Assembly (NCBI GenBank): GCA_934215995.1
Contig: CAKQBC010000077.1
Coordinates: 1-9,015 of the forward strand
Source: an uncultured Bacillus sp.
Lineage (GTDB): Bacteria; Bacillota; Bacilli; Bacillales; DSM-1321
Direction of reading: 5' to 3'
Length of the DNA stretch: 9,015 nt
The translations under genes were made by a program, and so were the position numbers. The notes below the pieces were generated by a model. That model was not told the DNA's origin. It was given only the letters and a program-made list of their open reading frames with translations, and ran no database searches. Below are positions 1-6,212 of the stretch, piece by piece (the stretch's first letter is position 1; each line of letters begins with the position of its first letter).

Positions 1-1
1 T

Positions 2-91
2 TATAAAACAGACGGTGAAAAACTATCGGCCGAGAAGGCTACAAATATTATTATGGATCACATTTCCAAACTGATACAAGAGAATGAGTGA
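2..91 (+). CDS. plsC: C-terminal end of a probable 1-acyl-sn-glycerol-3-phosphate acyltransferase (PlsC)
   Basis: Only the last 29 codons are present, in frame from position 2 to the TGA at 89-91; the start lies upstream of the window. The tail is amphipathic and helical (ending IMDHISKLIQENE). It resembles the C-termini I remember for PlsC proteins, which acylate lysophosphatidic acid at the membrane to make phosphatidic acid. Context supports this: in many Bacillaceae the order is cmk, plsC, S1 protein gene. The visible piece contains none of the catalytic motifs (HX4D and others), so the call rests on tail resemblance and position. The main alternative is the end of cmk (cytidylate kinase), which directly precedes the S1 gene in B. 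subtilis. Confidence 0.55.
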   Translation, partial: YKTDGEKLSAEKATNIIMDHISKLIQENE

Positions 92-209
92 GTCGCTTTT
101 CTTGACAAAAAGCTGGAATTGTAAGAGTTTTAAAAGAGGATAATACGCTTTCTGAAAATAGAACTTCCGGCACAATTTAGGCGTAAAATGGTATTTTATG
201 TTTGAAGAA

Positions 210-229
210 TGCTATAAACGGTTATAGCA
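210..229 (+). other. Perfect 8-bp inverted repeat in the leader of the S1 gene
   Basis: TGCTATAA (210-217) and TTATAGCA (222-229) are perfect inverted repeats around an ACGG loop. It sits in the 200-base gap between the upstream gene and the S1 gene, 63 bases before the start codon. It has no T-run, so it is not a standard terminator. A second weaker pairing, GCTGGAA (112-118) with TTCCGGC (165-171, one G-T pair), lies upstream. An exact TTGACA occurs at 102-107, but no good -10 box follows at the right distance. The hairpin could be a leader RNA structure or an operator; the sequence does not decide. Confidence 0.4.
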
Positions 230-291
230 AGGATATTAATGAAACAAAATTATAAAATTCTCTCAGCAGTCATGGGTAAGGAGGAATACAT

Positions 292-1425
292 ATGATGAAT
301 GAAGATTATGGAGTACAAAGTTTTAATGTAGGAGACAAAGTGACAGGCACAGTCACAAAGGTGGAGGACAAACAGGTGATCGTCGATGTTGCCAACAGCA
401 AGATTGACGGCATCATTCCGATCAGTGAATTAAGCAGCCTCCATATTGAAAAGGCTTCTGACGTTGTTTCCGAGAATGATGAGCTAGAATTGGAAGTAAC
501 CAAGGTCGAGGAGGAAACCCTCATCCTTTCTAAAAGAAAAATAGATGCTATCCATGCATGGGATAAGCTTAAACAGCAATTCGAAAGCGGCGAAGTCATT
601 GAGGCGGAAGTTAAGGACGTCGTCAAAGGCGGCCTTGTCGTAGATCTTGGCGTCCGGGGATTCGTGCCGGCATCCCTTGTTGAGGATTACTATGTAGAGG
701 ATTTCGAAGACTATAAAGGCAAAAACCTTCAATTTAAAATTGTCGAAATCGAGCCTGAAAACAATCGTCTGATTCTGTCCCACCGTGCAGTCGTACAAGA
801 GGAAAAGAGCAAAAACAAACTAAGCCGCCTAGATGAAATCCAAGCCGGCCAGGTACTTGAAGGGACTGTCCAAAGGCTGACAGATTTCGGCGCATTCGTG
901 GATATCGGCGGCATCGACGGGTTAGTCCATGTATCCCAATTATCTCATGAACATGTCGACAAACCTTCCGATGTAGTGAGTGAAGGCGACAAAGTGACTG
1001 TGAAAGTCCTTTCCATGGACCGCGATACCGAGCGCATTTCACTGTCAATCAAAGAAACATTGCCTGGGCCATGGGATGATATCAGTGAAAAGGCAGCGAA
1101 AGGCGCTGTACTGGAAGGGACAGTCAAAAGGCTTGTATCCTTCGGTGCATTCGTTGAAGTATTCCCTGGAGTTGAAGGGCTGGTCCATATCTCCCAAATC
1201 TCCAACAAGCATATCGGCACACCTCATGAGGTCCTTTCAGAAGGTGAAAAGGTTCAGGTTAAAGTGCTTGATGTGAATGAACAGGATCAACGTCTATCCT
1301 TAAGCATTAAAGAGCTTATTGAGGATGATGAAGATGTGGATACATCTTATACGATGCCTGAAGAAACAACAGGGTTCCAATTCAGTGATGTAATCGGGGA
1401 CCAGCTGAAAAAATTCAAAAAATAA
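292..1425 (+). CDS. ypfD: S1 domain RNA-binding protein, YpfD / ribosomal protein S1 homologue
   Basis: This 377-residue protein is annotated as 30S ribosomal protein S1 in many genomes. It contains four S1 (OB-fold) domains at about residues 14-82, 100-167, 186-254 and 271-340. Each has the family pattern of G-x-V near its start and a closing LS(I/H) strand; [15 protein letters not shown] and [16 protein letters not shown] mark repeats 3 and 4. The acidic linker and tail (about 342-377) are low complexity. It closely matches B. subtilis YpfD (about 380 residues) throughout. E. coli S1 has six domains; this four-domain form is typical of low-GC Gram-positives, where its role in translation is less central. 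The start is the first of two adjacent ATGs, 7 bases after an excellent AAGGAGG (278-284); the second ATG at 295 is equally possible. fni follows closely, suggesting co-transcription. Confidence 0.95.
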   Translation: MMNEDYGVQSFNVGDKVTGTVTKVEDKQVIVDVANSKIDGIIPISELSSLHIEKASDVVSENDELELEVTKVEEETLILSKRKIDAIHAWDKLKQQFESGEVIEAEVKDVVKGGLVVDLGVRGFVPASLVEDYYVEDFEDYKGKNLQFKIVEIEPENNRLILSHRAVVQEEKSKNKLSRLDEIQAGQVLEGTVQRLTDFGAFVDIGGIDGLVHVSQLSHEHVDKPSDVVSEGDKVTVKVLSMDRDTERISLSIKETLPGPWDDISEKAAKGAVLEGTVKRLVSFGAFVEVFPGVEGLVHISQISNKHIGTPHEVLSEGEKVQVKVLDVNEQDQRLSLSIKELIEDDEDVDTSYTMPEETTGFQFSDVIGDQLKKFKK

Positions 1426-1438
1426 TTTGGTGATTAAT

Positions 1439-2464
1439 ATGTCAAGGAAGAGCCGTAAGTTGGAACATATAAAATATGCATTGGAAACGGGACAGAGCTT
1501 GAAAACTGGCTTGAATGATATTTCATTTGTTCATAACAGCTTACCTTTATGCTCGGTTGACGATATTGATCTGGCCATACAGATTGGTGAACTTACTATA
1601 GGTTCACCAATTTTTGTGAATGCCATGACCGGCGGGGGCGGAGCCGAAACGGAACAGATTAACCGCCAGCTGGCGATCGCCGCAAGGGAGACGGGGATTT
1701 CCATGTCGGTAGGGTCACAGATGTCCGCTATACGGGAACCTGCCCAAATTCCAACGTTTTCAATTGTCAGAAAAGAGAATCCAAATGGGATCATCATCGG
1801 CAACCTCGGAGGCGAAGCAAGTGCAGATGAAGCGAAAAGGGCAGTGGATATGATCGATGCGAATGCCCTCCAAATTCATCTGAATGTCATCCAGGAGCTT
1901 GTCATGCCGGAAGGGGACCGGGATTTTTCGTATATCCTGAAAAACATCGAATCGATTTCCAAAGCAATATCCGTTCCGGTTATTGTGAAGGAAGTCGGTT
2001 TCGGAATGAGCAGGGAAACGGTCATGATGCTGAAGGATGCAGGGGTTAAGTTTGTTGATGTCGGCGGTGCAGGAGGCACTAATTTTGGCGTCATCGAAAA
2101 CAGGCGCCGGGAAAGAATGCTATCCTATTTTAATGACTGGGGCATTTCCACTGCAGCAAGCATAGCCGAAGCATCGACAGTGGAAGGAATGATGGTTTTG
2201 GCTTCAGGCGGAATCAGGAATGGCCTCGATATTGTCAAATGCCTCAGCCTTGGGGCCGTCGGGGCCGGAATCGCCGGGTACTTCCTGAAAACACTTGAAG
2301 ATCGCGGCGTTGACGCGCTTATCGATGAGATACAAATCATTCATGAGGATATCCGGATGATCATGACTGCACTTGGGGTGCGGAATCTCTCATCCGTCAG
2401 CCAACTGCCTAAAGTGATCAGCGGGGAAACCTGCCACTGGCTGCAGCAGAGAGGCATTATATAA
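1439..2464 (+). CDS. fni: Type 2 isopentenyl-diphosphate delta-isomerase (FMN-dependent)
   Basis: Fni interconverts isopentenyl and dimethylallyl diphosphate using reduced FMN, NAD(P)H and Mg2+ in the cytoplasm, balancing the two isoprenoid building blocks. The 341-residue product has a TIM-barrel pattern. Visible landmarks are MTGGGG (63-68) near the FMN site, QIHLNVIQE with the conserved Gln-Glu pair (152-153), VIVKEVGFGM (181-190), GGAGGTNF (209-216), WGIST (234-238) and ASGG (255-258). It matches B. subtilis Fni closely along its length (349 residues there). I chose the ATG at 1439 because GGTG (1429-1432) lies 6 bases upstream; TTG (1427) and GTG (1430) are in frame but have no ribosome binding site. 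It begins 13 bases after the S1 gene stop and ends at the bidirectional terminator at 2585. The S1 link appears transcriptional rather than functional. Confidence 0.95.
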   Translation: MSRKSRKLEHIKYALETGQSLKTGLNDISFVHNSLPLCSVDDIDLAIQIGELTIGSPIFVNAMTGGGGAETEQINRQLAIAARETGISMSVGSQMSAIREPAQIPTFSIVRKENPNGIIIGNLGGEASADEAKRAVDMIDANALQIHLNVIQELVMPEGDRDFSYILKNIESISKAISVPVIVKEVGFGMSRETVMMLKDAGVKFVDVGGAGGTNFGVIENRRRERMLSYFNDWGISTAASIAEASTVEGMMVLASGGIRNGLDIVKCLSLGAVGAGIAGYFLKTLEDRGVDALIDEIQIIHEDIRMIMTALGVRNLSSVSQLPKVISGETCHWLQQRGII

Positions 2465-2515
2465 AGTATAGGCTCTGATATATTTTAGTGTTGATTTTTA
2501 AAGAAACGTTTATTT

Positions 2516-2577
2516 GAGCGAAGGCCCGCGGAAAGCGTCCGGCCGGAGCGGAAATCAACAATTGCATTTTACGGGCC
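2516..2577. repeat. Dispersed intergenic repeat, copy 1
   Basis: This GC-rich block lies just after fni and begins GAGCGAAGG (2516-2524), the same nine bases that open copy 2 at 7495. It shares the later core GGAAATCAACA / GGGAAATAAACA and a (T/A)CRGRGCC-like end with that copy. Its ends GGCCCG (2523-2528) and CGGGCC (2572-2577) are inverted repeats, and it contains the 10-base palindrome TCCGGCCGGA (2538-2547). The minus-strand wording (TTGATTTCCG, GCTTTCCGCGGGC, CTTCGCTC) is like intergenic repeats I recall from many Bacillaceae genomes. It probably forms a hairpin and codes for nothing. Confidence 0.6.
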
Positions 2578-2584
2578 AAAGTAT

Positions 2585-2617
2585 AAAAAAATCCAGCAGA
2601 TTTTGCTGGATTTTTTT
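2585..2617. terminator. Bidirectional rho-independent terminator shared by fni and ypzI
   Basis: ATCCAGCA (2591-2598) pairs perfectly with TGCTGGAT (2604-2611) around a GATTT loop. A-run 2585-2590 and T-run 2612-2617 flank the stem, so it can end transcription on both strands. It lies exactly between the convergent genes fni (plus) and ypzI (minus). Confidence 0.9.
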
Positions 2618-2638
2618 GTTGCCCAAATTTATGCGGGT

Positions 2639-2779
2639 TCAGCTTCTGTGTTCGTTCAGGTCCCTTGCTTCCTTAGGGGTGTCGAGACGGGTTGCGCCTG
2701 GATATTCGAGCGACTGGTCCCTGTCTGATTCCACTCGTCTGCTTTGTTTTAATTTCTTTTCTTGCCGGTCTTTTGGCAT
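2639..2779 (-). CDS. ypzI: Small conserved Bacillales protein YpzI
   Basis: This 46-residue gene reads from the ATG at 2779 down to the TGA at 2641-2639. It begins MPKDRQEKKLKQ and continues through RVESDRDQSLEYPGATRLDTP, which matches the YpzI family I remember from B. subtilis, at the same locus beside yphA. The protein is highly charged (many K, R, D, E), soluble, with no signal peptide or membrane segment; it is probably partly disordered. AAGGGGG (2793-2787) stands 7 bases before the ATG, a good ribosome binding site. The gene converges on fni and ends at their shared terminator, and it diverges from yphA. Its function is unknown. It is easily missed because of its size. Confidence 0.88.
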   Translation of the reverse strand: MPKDRQEKKLKQSRRVESDRDQSLEYPGATRLDTPKEARDLNEHRS

Positions 2780-2823
2780 AGTGATGCCCCCTTAGATAAA
2801 TTTGTCCGATGGACGGTTGGCGT

Positions 2824-2842
2824 GTATGGATTCTGTCCATAC
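2824..2842. promoter_or_regulatory. Inverted repeat in the ypzI/yphA divergent intergenic region
   Basis: GTATGGA (2824-2830) and TCCATAC (2836-2842) are perfect inverted repeats with a 5-base centre. A smaller one, GTCC-GAT-GGAC, sits at 2804-2814. Both lie within the 86 bases separating the ypzI and yphA starts, so they could be operator sites or a leader hairpin 24 bases before the yphA start. No convincing sigma-A promoter could be placed; TTGTCC (2802-2807) with TATGGA (2825-2830) at a 17-base spacing is the best but weak. Confidence 0.35.
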
Positions 2843-2865
2843 TGTTGGTGAAATGAGGTTTGAAT

Positions 2866-3456
2866 ATGTCCGTTTATATCTTTTTGTGGAGTACATGGGT
2901 GCTTGTCATCTTGCTTGTTTGTTTCCTCAACAAACAAGTGCATATGATTTATTCCTGCCATGTCCTTCTCATTATTTTCTTATCGCAATTTTTTATTCCA
3001 TATGGTGTGCAGGAAATAAATGCTGCCTGTCTGTACATAATTTTCCTGTCATGCTTCTATATCGGGAAACTCCCCTTTAAACCCATGGTGTCTACGGTAA
3101 TGACTTGCCTTATAGTTGCCTTGGTGAATGGCTGCATGCATATTTTCTCCAGTTTGGAGCCGCTTTGGTTTTCCTGGATGCCTGCATGGGTTCCGGCAGC
3201 AATCGTGGTTTATGCTGTCATGGTCCTGCAAAAAGGATATGCCGGCAGGCAGTTGACCCTGTTGATGGGAACATGCTTTGGGGATATACTCCTTACTTTT
3301 GCCTATCATAATTCATGGATGCATTATCCTTTGTTCAGCCCATCGCTGCTCAATTTGCTGGCTGCCGGTTCCTTATTTCTTGTTGTGTGGACACTTGTGG
3401 AGAAGGCGCTGGGCAATATGGCTTCATACCAACACTCACATAAAAAGGAGATTTGA
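2866..3456 (+). CDS. yphA: Polytopic membrane protein YphA
   Basis: The 196-residue product is very hydrophobic, with about six to seven likely membrane-spanning helices (roughly residues 3-20, 31-45, 52-68, 75-94, 104-122, 128-147 and 157-176) and a short charged C-terminal tail ending HSHKKEI. No catalytic motif is visible. Size, hydrophobic profile and position (between ypzI and the YIEGIA gene) match B. subtilis YphA, a protein of unknown function; sequence similarity in this family is weak, so synteny carries much of the call. The start is the ATG at 2866, 7 bases after GAGG (2855-2858); an in-frame TTG at 2860 lies too close to that site. It ends 6 bases before yphB, so the two are very probably co-transcribed, and an AAAAAGGAG at its 3' end serves the next gene. 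Confidence 0.8.
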   Translation: MSVYIFLWSTWVLVILLVCFLNKQVHMIYSCHVLLIIFLSQFFIPYGVQEINAACLYIIFLSCFYIGKLPFKPMVSTVMTCLIVALVNGCMHIFSSLEPLWFSWMPAWVPAAIVVYAVMVLQKGYAGRQLTLLMGTCFGDILLTFAYHNSWMHYPLFSPSLLNLLAAGSLFLVVWTLVEKALGNMASYQHSHKKEI

Positions 3457-3462
3457 TACAGG

Positions 3463-4353
3463 ATGCATCAATATTTTTTACCGATCATAGCCGGCATTGC
3501 TGCCGGCATCATTACACGCCTTTTCATGCTGAGAAGCGATTATCGGCAATACCCGACGTATTTGCACGGGAAAATCATTCATTTATCCCTGGGCGTGATT
3601 GCTGCCGGCCTGGGAAGTATCTTCGTCCCGGCTCTCCTTATGGAGGAATACACGGCCATTACTTTTTTGACGATAGCGGCATCACAATTCCGGGAAGTCC
3701 GGAATATGGAGAGGAATACATTGATGGGACTTGATGAAATGGAGCTTGTTAAGCGGGGCCCGACCTACATAGAAGGGATCGCAATCGCTTTTGAGGGAAG
3801 GAATTACCTGGTGATCCTGACATCAATGCTGACAACGACGGCGTCCATCTTTTTTAATATATGGGTGACTTTTGTTGTGTTTCTGCTCTGTTTGTTTTTG
3901 TGCAGGTCACTGATGTCCGGGGCCACGTTAAGGGATATTGTGGACATTGAATATATTGACCTTAGGTTTGATGGGGCGGGCCTGTATGTGGACAATATTT
4001 ATATCATGAATATCGGTCTCCCCCAGAGGCAGGAGGAAATATTGCGGTACGGCATGGGCTTTATCCTTAAACCGAAACACTTCAATGACCGGACTACCAT
4101 CTCGAATCTGGGCCAAAGGCAGGCCATCCTGCATGATGTATCGATTGCACTGGGCATTTACAGGGATTCGGGCACCCCGGCTCTTGTTCCTCTAGCCAAA
4201 AGGGACCTTGATGACGGAAGGGTCGGCGTTTTTATCTTGCCGCAGGAGAAGGATATCGAAAAAGCGATCACGGTGATAGGGAATGTCCCTACCCTTGAAA
4301 ATGCCATCCGCCTGCCGAGCAGAATCGATAAGAAGAAGAAAGGACTATTATAA
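3463..4353 (+). CDS. yphB: YIEGIA-family membrane protein (YphB)
   Basis: The 296-residue protein carries the signature YIEGIA at residues 102-107, which names its Pfam family. The N-terminal half has membrane segments (about 5-22, 38-60 and two near 113-148) with a charged loop at 75-110 containing the signature. The C-terminal half (about 150-296) is soluble, probably cytoplasmic, and ends in a basic run (DKKKKG). Function is unknown; the family is found in spore-forming Firmicutes, and I recall a link to sporulation for B. subtilis YphB but am not certain. The start ATG (3463) is the first possible start after an in-frame stop; its ribosome site AAAAAGGAG (3442-3450) is 12 bases away, longer than usual. 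It is sandwiched between yphA and its 61-residue partner, which abuts it. Confidence 0.85.
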   Translation: MHQYFLPIIAGIAAGIITRLFMLRSDYRQYPTYLHGKIIHLSLGVIAAGLGSIFVPALLMEEYTAITFLTIAASQFREVRNMERNTLMGLDEMELVKRGPTYIEGIAIAFEGRNYLVILTSMLTTTASIFFNIWVTFVVFLLCLFLCRSLMSGATLRDIVDIEYIDLRFDGAGLYVDNIYIMNIGLPQRQEEILRYGMGFILKPKHFNDRTTISNLGQRQAILHDVSIALGIYRDSGTPALVPLAKRDLDDGRVGVFILPQEKDIEKAITVIGNVPTLENAIRLPSRIDKKKKGLL

Positions 4354-4539
4354 ATGGTTATAGAGAAATGTATATTGGCTGTCATTACCACTGACAAAGC
4401 GAAGGTGCCGGTTGCCCCTGCAGTCTTCTATTGTGATACAATGGAGGAAATGTATGAGTTCGGCAATAACCTGGAAGCGATTCTTGACGGGATCGCCCAC
4501 AGGCTGAGCGATGATGTGTATATCATAGTGAAGCACTGA
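4354..4539 (+). CDS. Small partner of the YIEGIA protein (capping complex subunit family)
   Basis: This 61-residue soluble protein has a beta-alpha-beta look: a hydrophobic start (CILAVITT), a helix MEEMYEFGNNLEAILDGIA and a final strand DVYIIVKH. Its ATG directly follows the TAA of the YIEGIA gene with no base between (TAAATG), and its ribosome site AAAGGA (4339-4344) lies inside that gene, so translation is probably coupled. I recall that proteins of this size and position are named 'capping complex subunit for YIEGIA' in current annotation; the name implies a complex but I know of no detailed biochemistry. It has no signal peptide or membrane segment, so it would act on the cytoplasmic side, probably by binding the C-terminal half of the YIEGIA protein (inference). 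The hairpin terminator about 85 bases downstream ends the cluster. Confidence 0.8.
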   Translation: MVIEKCILAVITTDKAKVPVAPAVFYCDTMEEMYEFGNNLEAILDGIAHRLSDDVYIIVKH

Positions 4540-4584
4540 GTGCATAAGATCTGCAAGAAGGCCGGTACAATCACAACGATATTA

Positions 4585-4613
4585 TTGTTGGATAGAAAAA
4601 AATTTGGTACTAT
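4585..4613 (+). promoter_or_regulatory. Candidate sigma-A promoter with extended -10
   Basis: TTGTTG (4585-4590) and TACTAT (4608-4613) are separated by 17 bases, and TGG just before the -10 gives an extended TGn motif. The spacer is A-rich. Transcription would begin near 4620, only a few bases before the hairpin at 4625. The 17-base near-palindrome CAACGATA-T-TATTGTTG (4574-4590, one mismatch) overlaps the -35 and could be an operator. The prediction rests on motif matching only. Confidence 0.4.
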
Positions 4614-4624
4614 AGGATAGTTGC

Positions 4625-4651
4625 ACCCTTCTTTATAAGAAGGGTTGTTTT
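4625..4651 (+). terminator. Rho-independent terminator after the yphA-YIEGIA cluster
   Basis: ACCCTTCTT (4625-4633) pairs perfectly with AAGAAGGGT (4637-4645) around a TAT loop, followed by TGTTTT. The T-run is interrupted by one G, so termination may be incomplete. It lies 85 bases after the small YIEGIA-partner gene and about 240 before der. Confidence 0.75.
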
Positions 4652-4891
4652 GCAGAAAAAACAATAAGCGCTGCTAATGATTACGATACATAACAGTATC
4701 CCGGTTTGTGGACAAAAGGCATTCCAGCATTTTCTTCACCCTTGATTCCCGTACGTTGAGGCGGTTAAGCAGGGTAGGATGCGGAAGTTTGCCAAACAGC
4801 CTGCGGTACATAAAAGTATCTTATGCTTCCTGGAAACAGGGTAACATACACATAGTACTTCATATAGTCAGTTAGGAAAGGGTGAGCAAAT

Positions 4892-6202
4892 ATGCCGAAA
4901 CCTGTAGTTGCGATTGTGGGGAGACCAAACGTAGGGAAATCCACTATTTTCAACAGAATTGTAGGAGAAAGAGTGTCCATTGTCGAAGATATTCCAGGTG
5001 TGACACGTGACCGTATATATAGTTCAGGAGAATGGCTTACACACGATTTTAATATTATTGATACAGGAGGGATCGACCTCGGGGATGAACCGTTCCTTGA
5101 GCAAATCCGCCAGCAGGCCGAGATTGCCATTGATGAAGCGGACGTGATCATCTTCATGACGAATGGGCGTGAAGGCGTTACGGCTGCGGATGAAGAAGTG
5201 GCGAAGATTTTATACAAATCCAAAAAGCCTGTCGTGCTTGCTGTCAATAAAGTGGATAATCCCGAGATGAGAGACCAAATCTTTGATTTCTATTCCCTTG
5301 GCTTCGGGGAGCCGTTCCCGATTTCAGGAACGCACGGTTTAGGAATCGGAGACCTCCTGGATGAGGCAGCAAAGTATTTCCCTAAAGGCGGCGGACAGGA
5401 GTATGATGAAGGTATCATCAAGTTTTCCTTGATCGGACGCCCGAACGTAGGGAAATCCTCGCTTGTCAACGCTTTGTTGGGCGAAGACCGTGTAATCGTC
5501 AGTGATATTGAAGGCACGACACGGGATGCAATCGATTCCCCGTATAAATTCAACGGCAAAGAGTATGTCATTATCGATACTGCCGGAATGCGCAAAAAAG
5601 GGAAAGTATATGAGAGCACAGAGAAATACAGCGTTCTGCGCGCACTTAGGGCCATTGAACGTTCCGACGTTGTCCTTGTCGTCCTGAACGCAGAAGAAGG
5701 CATTCGCGAACAGGATAAAAAAATCGCAGGCTATGCCCATGAAGCCGGACGGGCAGTCATCATTGTCGTCAACAAATGGGATGCCGTCGAAAAAGATGAG
5801 AAGACGATGAAGGAATTCGAGCAAAACATCCGGGAACACTTCCTGTTCCTTGACTATGCACCGATTGTGTTCTTATCGGCAAAAACGAAGAAACGGATCC
5901 ATACAGTGATTCCGATGATAGAAAAAGCGAGCGAAAGCCATGCGATGAGGGTTCAGACAAATATCCTGAATGAGGTTGTTATGGATGCAGTCGCTATGAA
6001 TCCGACACCGACCCATAAAGGACAAAGGCTGAAGATTTTCTATACGACGCAGGTTGCCATCAAGCCGCCTACTTTCGTTGTATTTGTAAATGACCCTGAA
6101 TTGATGCACTTCTCTTATTCAAGGTTCATAGAAAACAGAATCAGAGACGCCTTTGATTTCGAGGGGACTCCGATCAAGATTTTCGCAAGAAAAAGAAAAT
6201 AA
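4892..6202 (+). CDS. der: Ribosome-assembly GTPase Der (EngA)
   Basis: Der is an essential GTPase with two tandem GTP-binding domains that helps assemble the 50S ribosomal subunit in the cytoplasm. The 436-residue protein shows both: domain 1 has GRPNVGKS (10-17), DTGG (57-60) and NKVD (119-122); domain 2 has GRPNVGKS (182-189), DTAG (229-232) and NKWD (294-297). A C-terminal KH-like domain spans about 350-436 and ends in the basic FARKRK. Length and motif spacing are those of B. subtilis Der (also 436 residues as I recall), with nothing missing. The start ATG follows GGAAAGGGTGAG (4875-4886), a good ribosome site. gpsA starts 10 bases after the stop, so the two probably share a transcript. 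A promoter for der is not obvious. Confidence 0.98.
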   Translation: MPKPVVAIVGRPNVGKSTIFNRIVGERVSIVEDIPGVTRDRIYSSGEWLTHDFNIIDTGGIDLGDEPFLEQIRQQAEIAIDEADVIIFMTNGREGVTAADEEVAKILYKSKKPVVLAVNKVDNPEMRDQIFDFYSLGFGEPFPISGTHGLGIGDLLDEAAKYFPKGGGQEYDEGIIKFSLIGRPNVGKSSLVNALLGEDRVIVSDIEGTTRDAIDSPYKFNGKEYVIIDTAGMRKKGKVYESTEKYSVLRALRAIERSDVVLVVLNAEEGIREQDKKIAGYAHEAGRAVIIVVNKWDAVEKDEKTMKEFEQNIREHFLFLDYAPIVFLSAKTKKRIHTVIPMIEKASESHAMRVQTNILNEVVMDAVAMNPTPTHKGQRLKIFYTTQVAIKPPTFVVFVNDPELMHFSYSRFIENRIRDAFDFEGTPIKIFARKRK

Positions 6203-6212
6203 AAAGGTCGTG

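Larger units (their letters stand above)
4540..4891. other. 352-base gene-free interval upstream of der
   Basis: The interval holds a candidate promoter (4585-4613), a near-palindrome overlapping its -35 (4574-4590), a hairpin terminator (4625-4651) and a near-identical 14-base direct repeat (4687-4700 and 4807-4820, one mismatch). Beyond 4651 I see no clear sigma-A promoter for der, no tRNA and no convincing small gene. Two 21-22-codon frames (from 4676 and 4781) lack well-spaced ribosome sites. Confidence 0.7.

Noticed and set aside
102..107. Perfect TTGACA as a promoter for the S1 gene
   Set aside because: No -10-like hexamer lies 16-18 bases downstream, so it was not called as a promoter.
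2514..2795. 93-codon plus-strand frame through the repeat, terminator and antisense to ypzI
   Set aside because: It crosses a bidirectional terminator and is antisense to ypzI; its start has no ribosome site.
4676..4844. Two 21-22-codon frames upstream of der that share a VHKSI/IHNSI-like piece
   Set aside because: The resemblance comes from the 14-base direct repeat; neither frame has a properly spaced ribosome site.
4765..5247. 160-codon minus-strand open frame overlapping the start of der
   Set aside because: Most of it is antisense to the conserved der coding region, where codon bias in the real gene leaves the opposite frame open.
5339..5839. 166-codon minus-strand open frame inside der
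   Set aside because: It is wholly antisense to conserved GTPase domain sequence and resembles no protein that I recognise.
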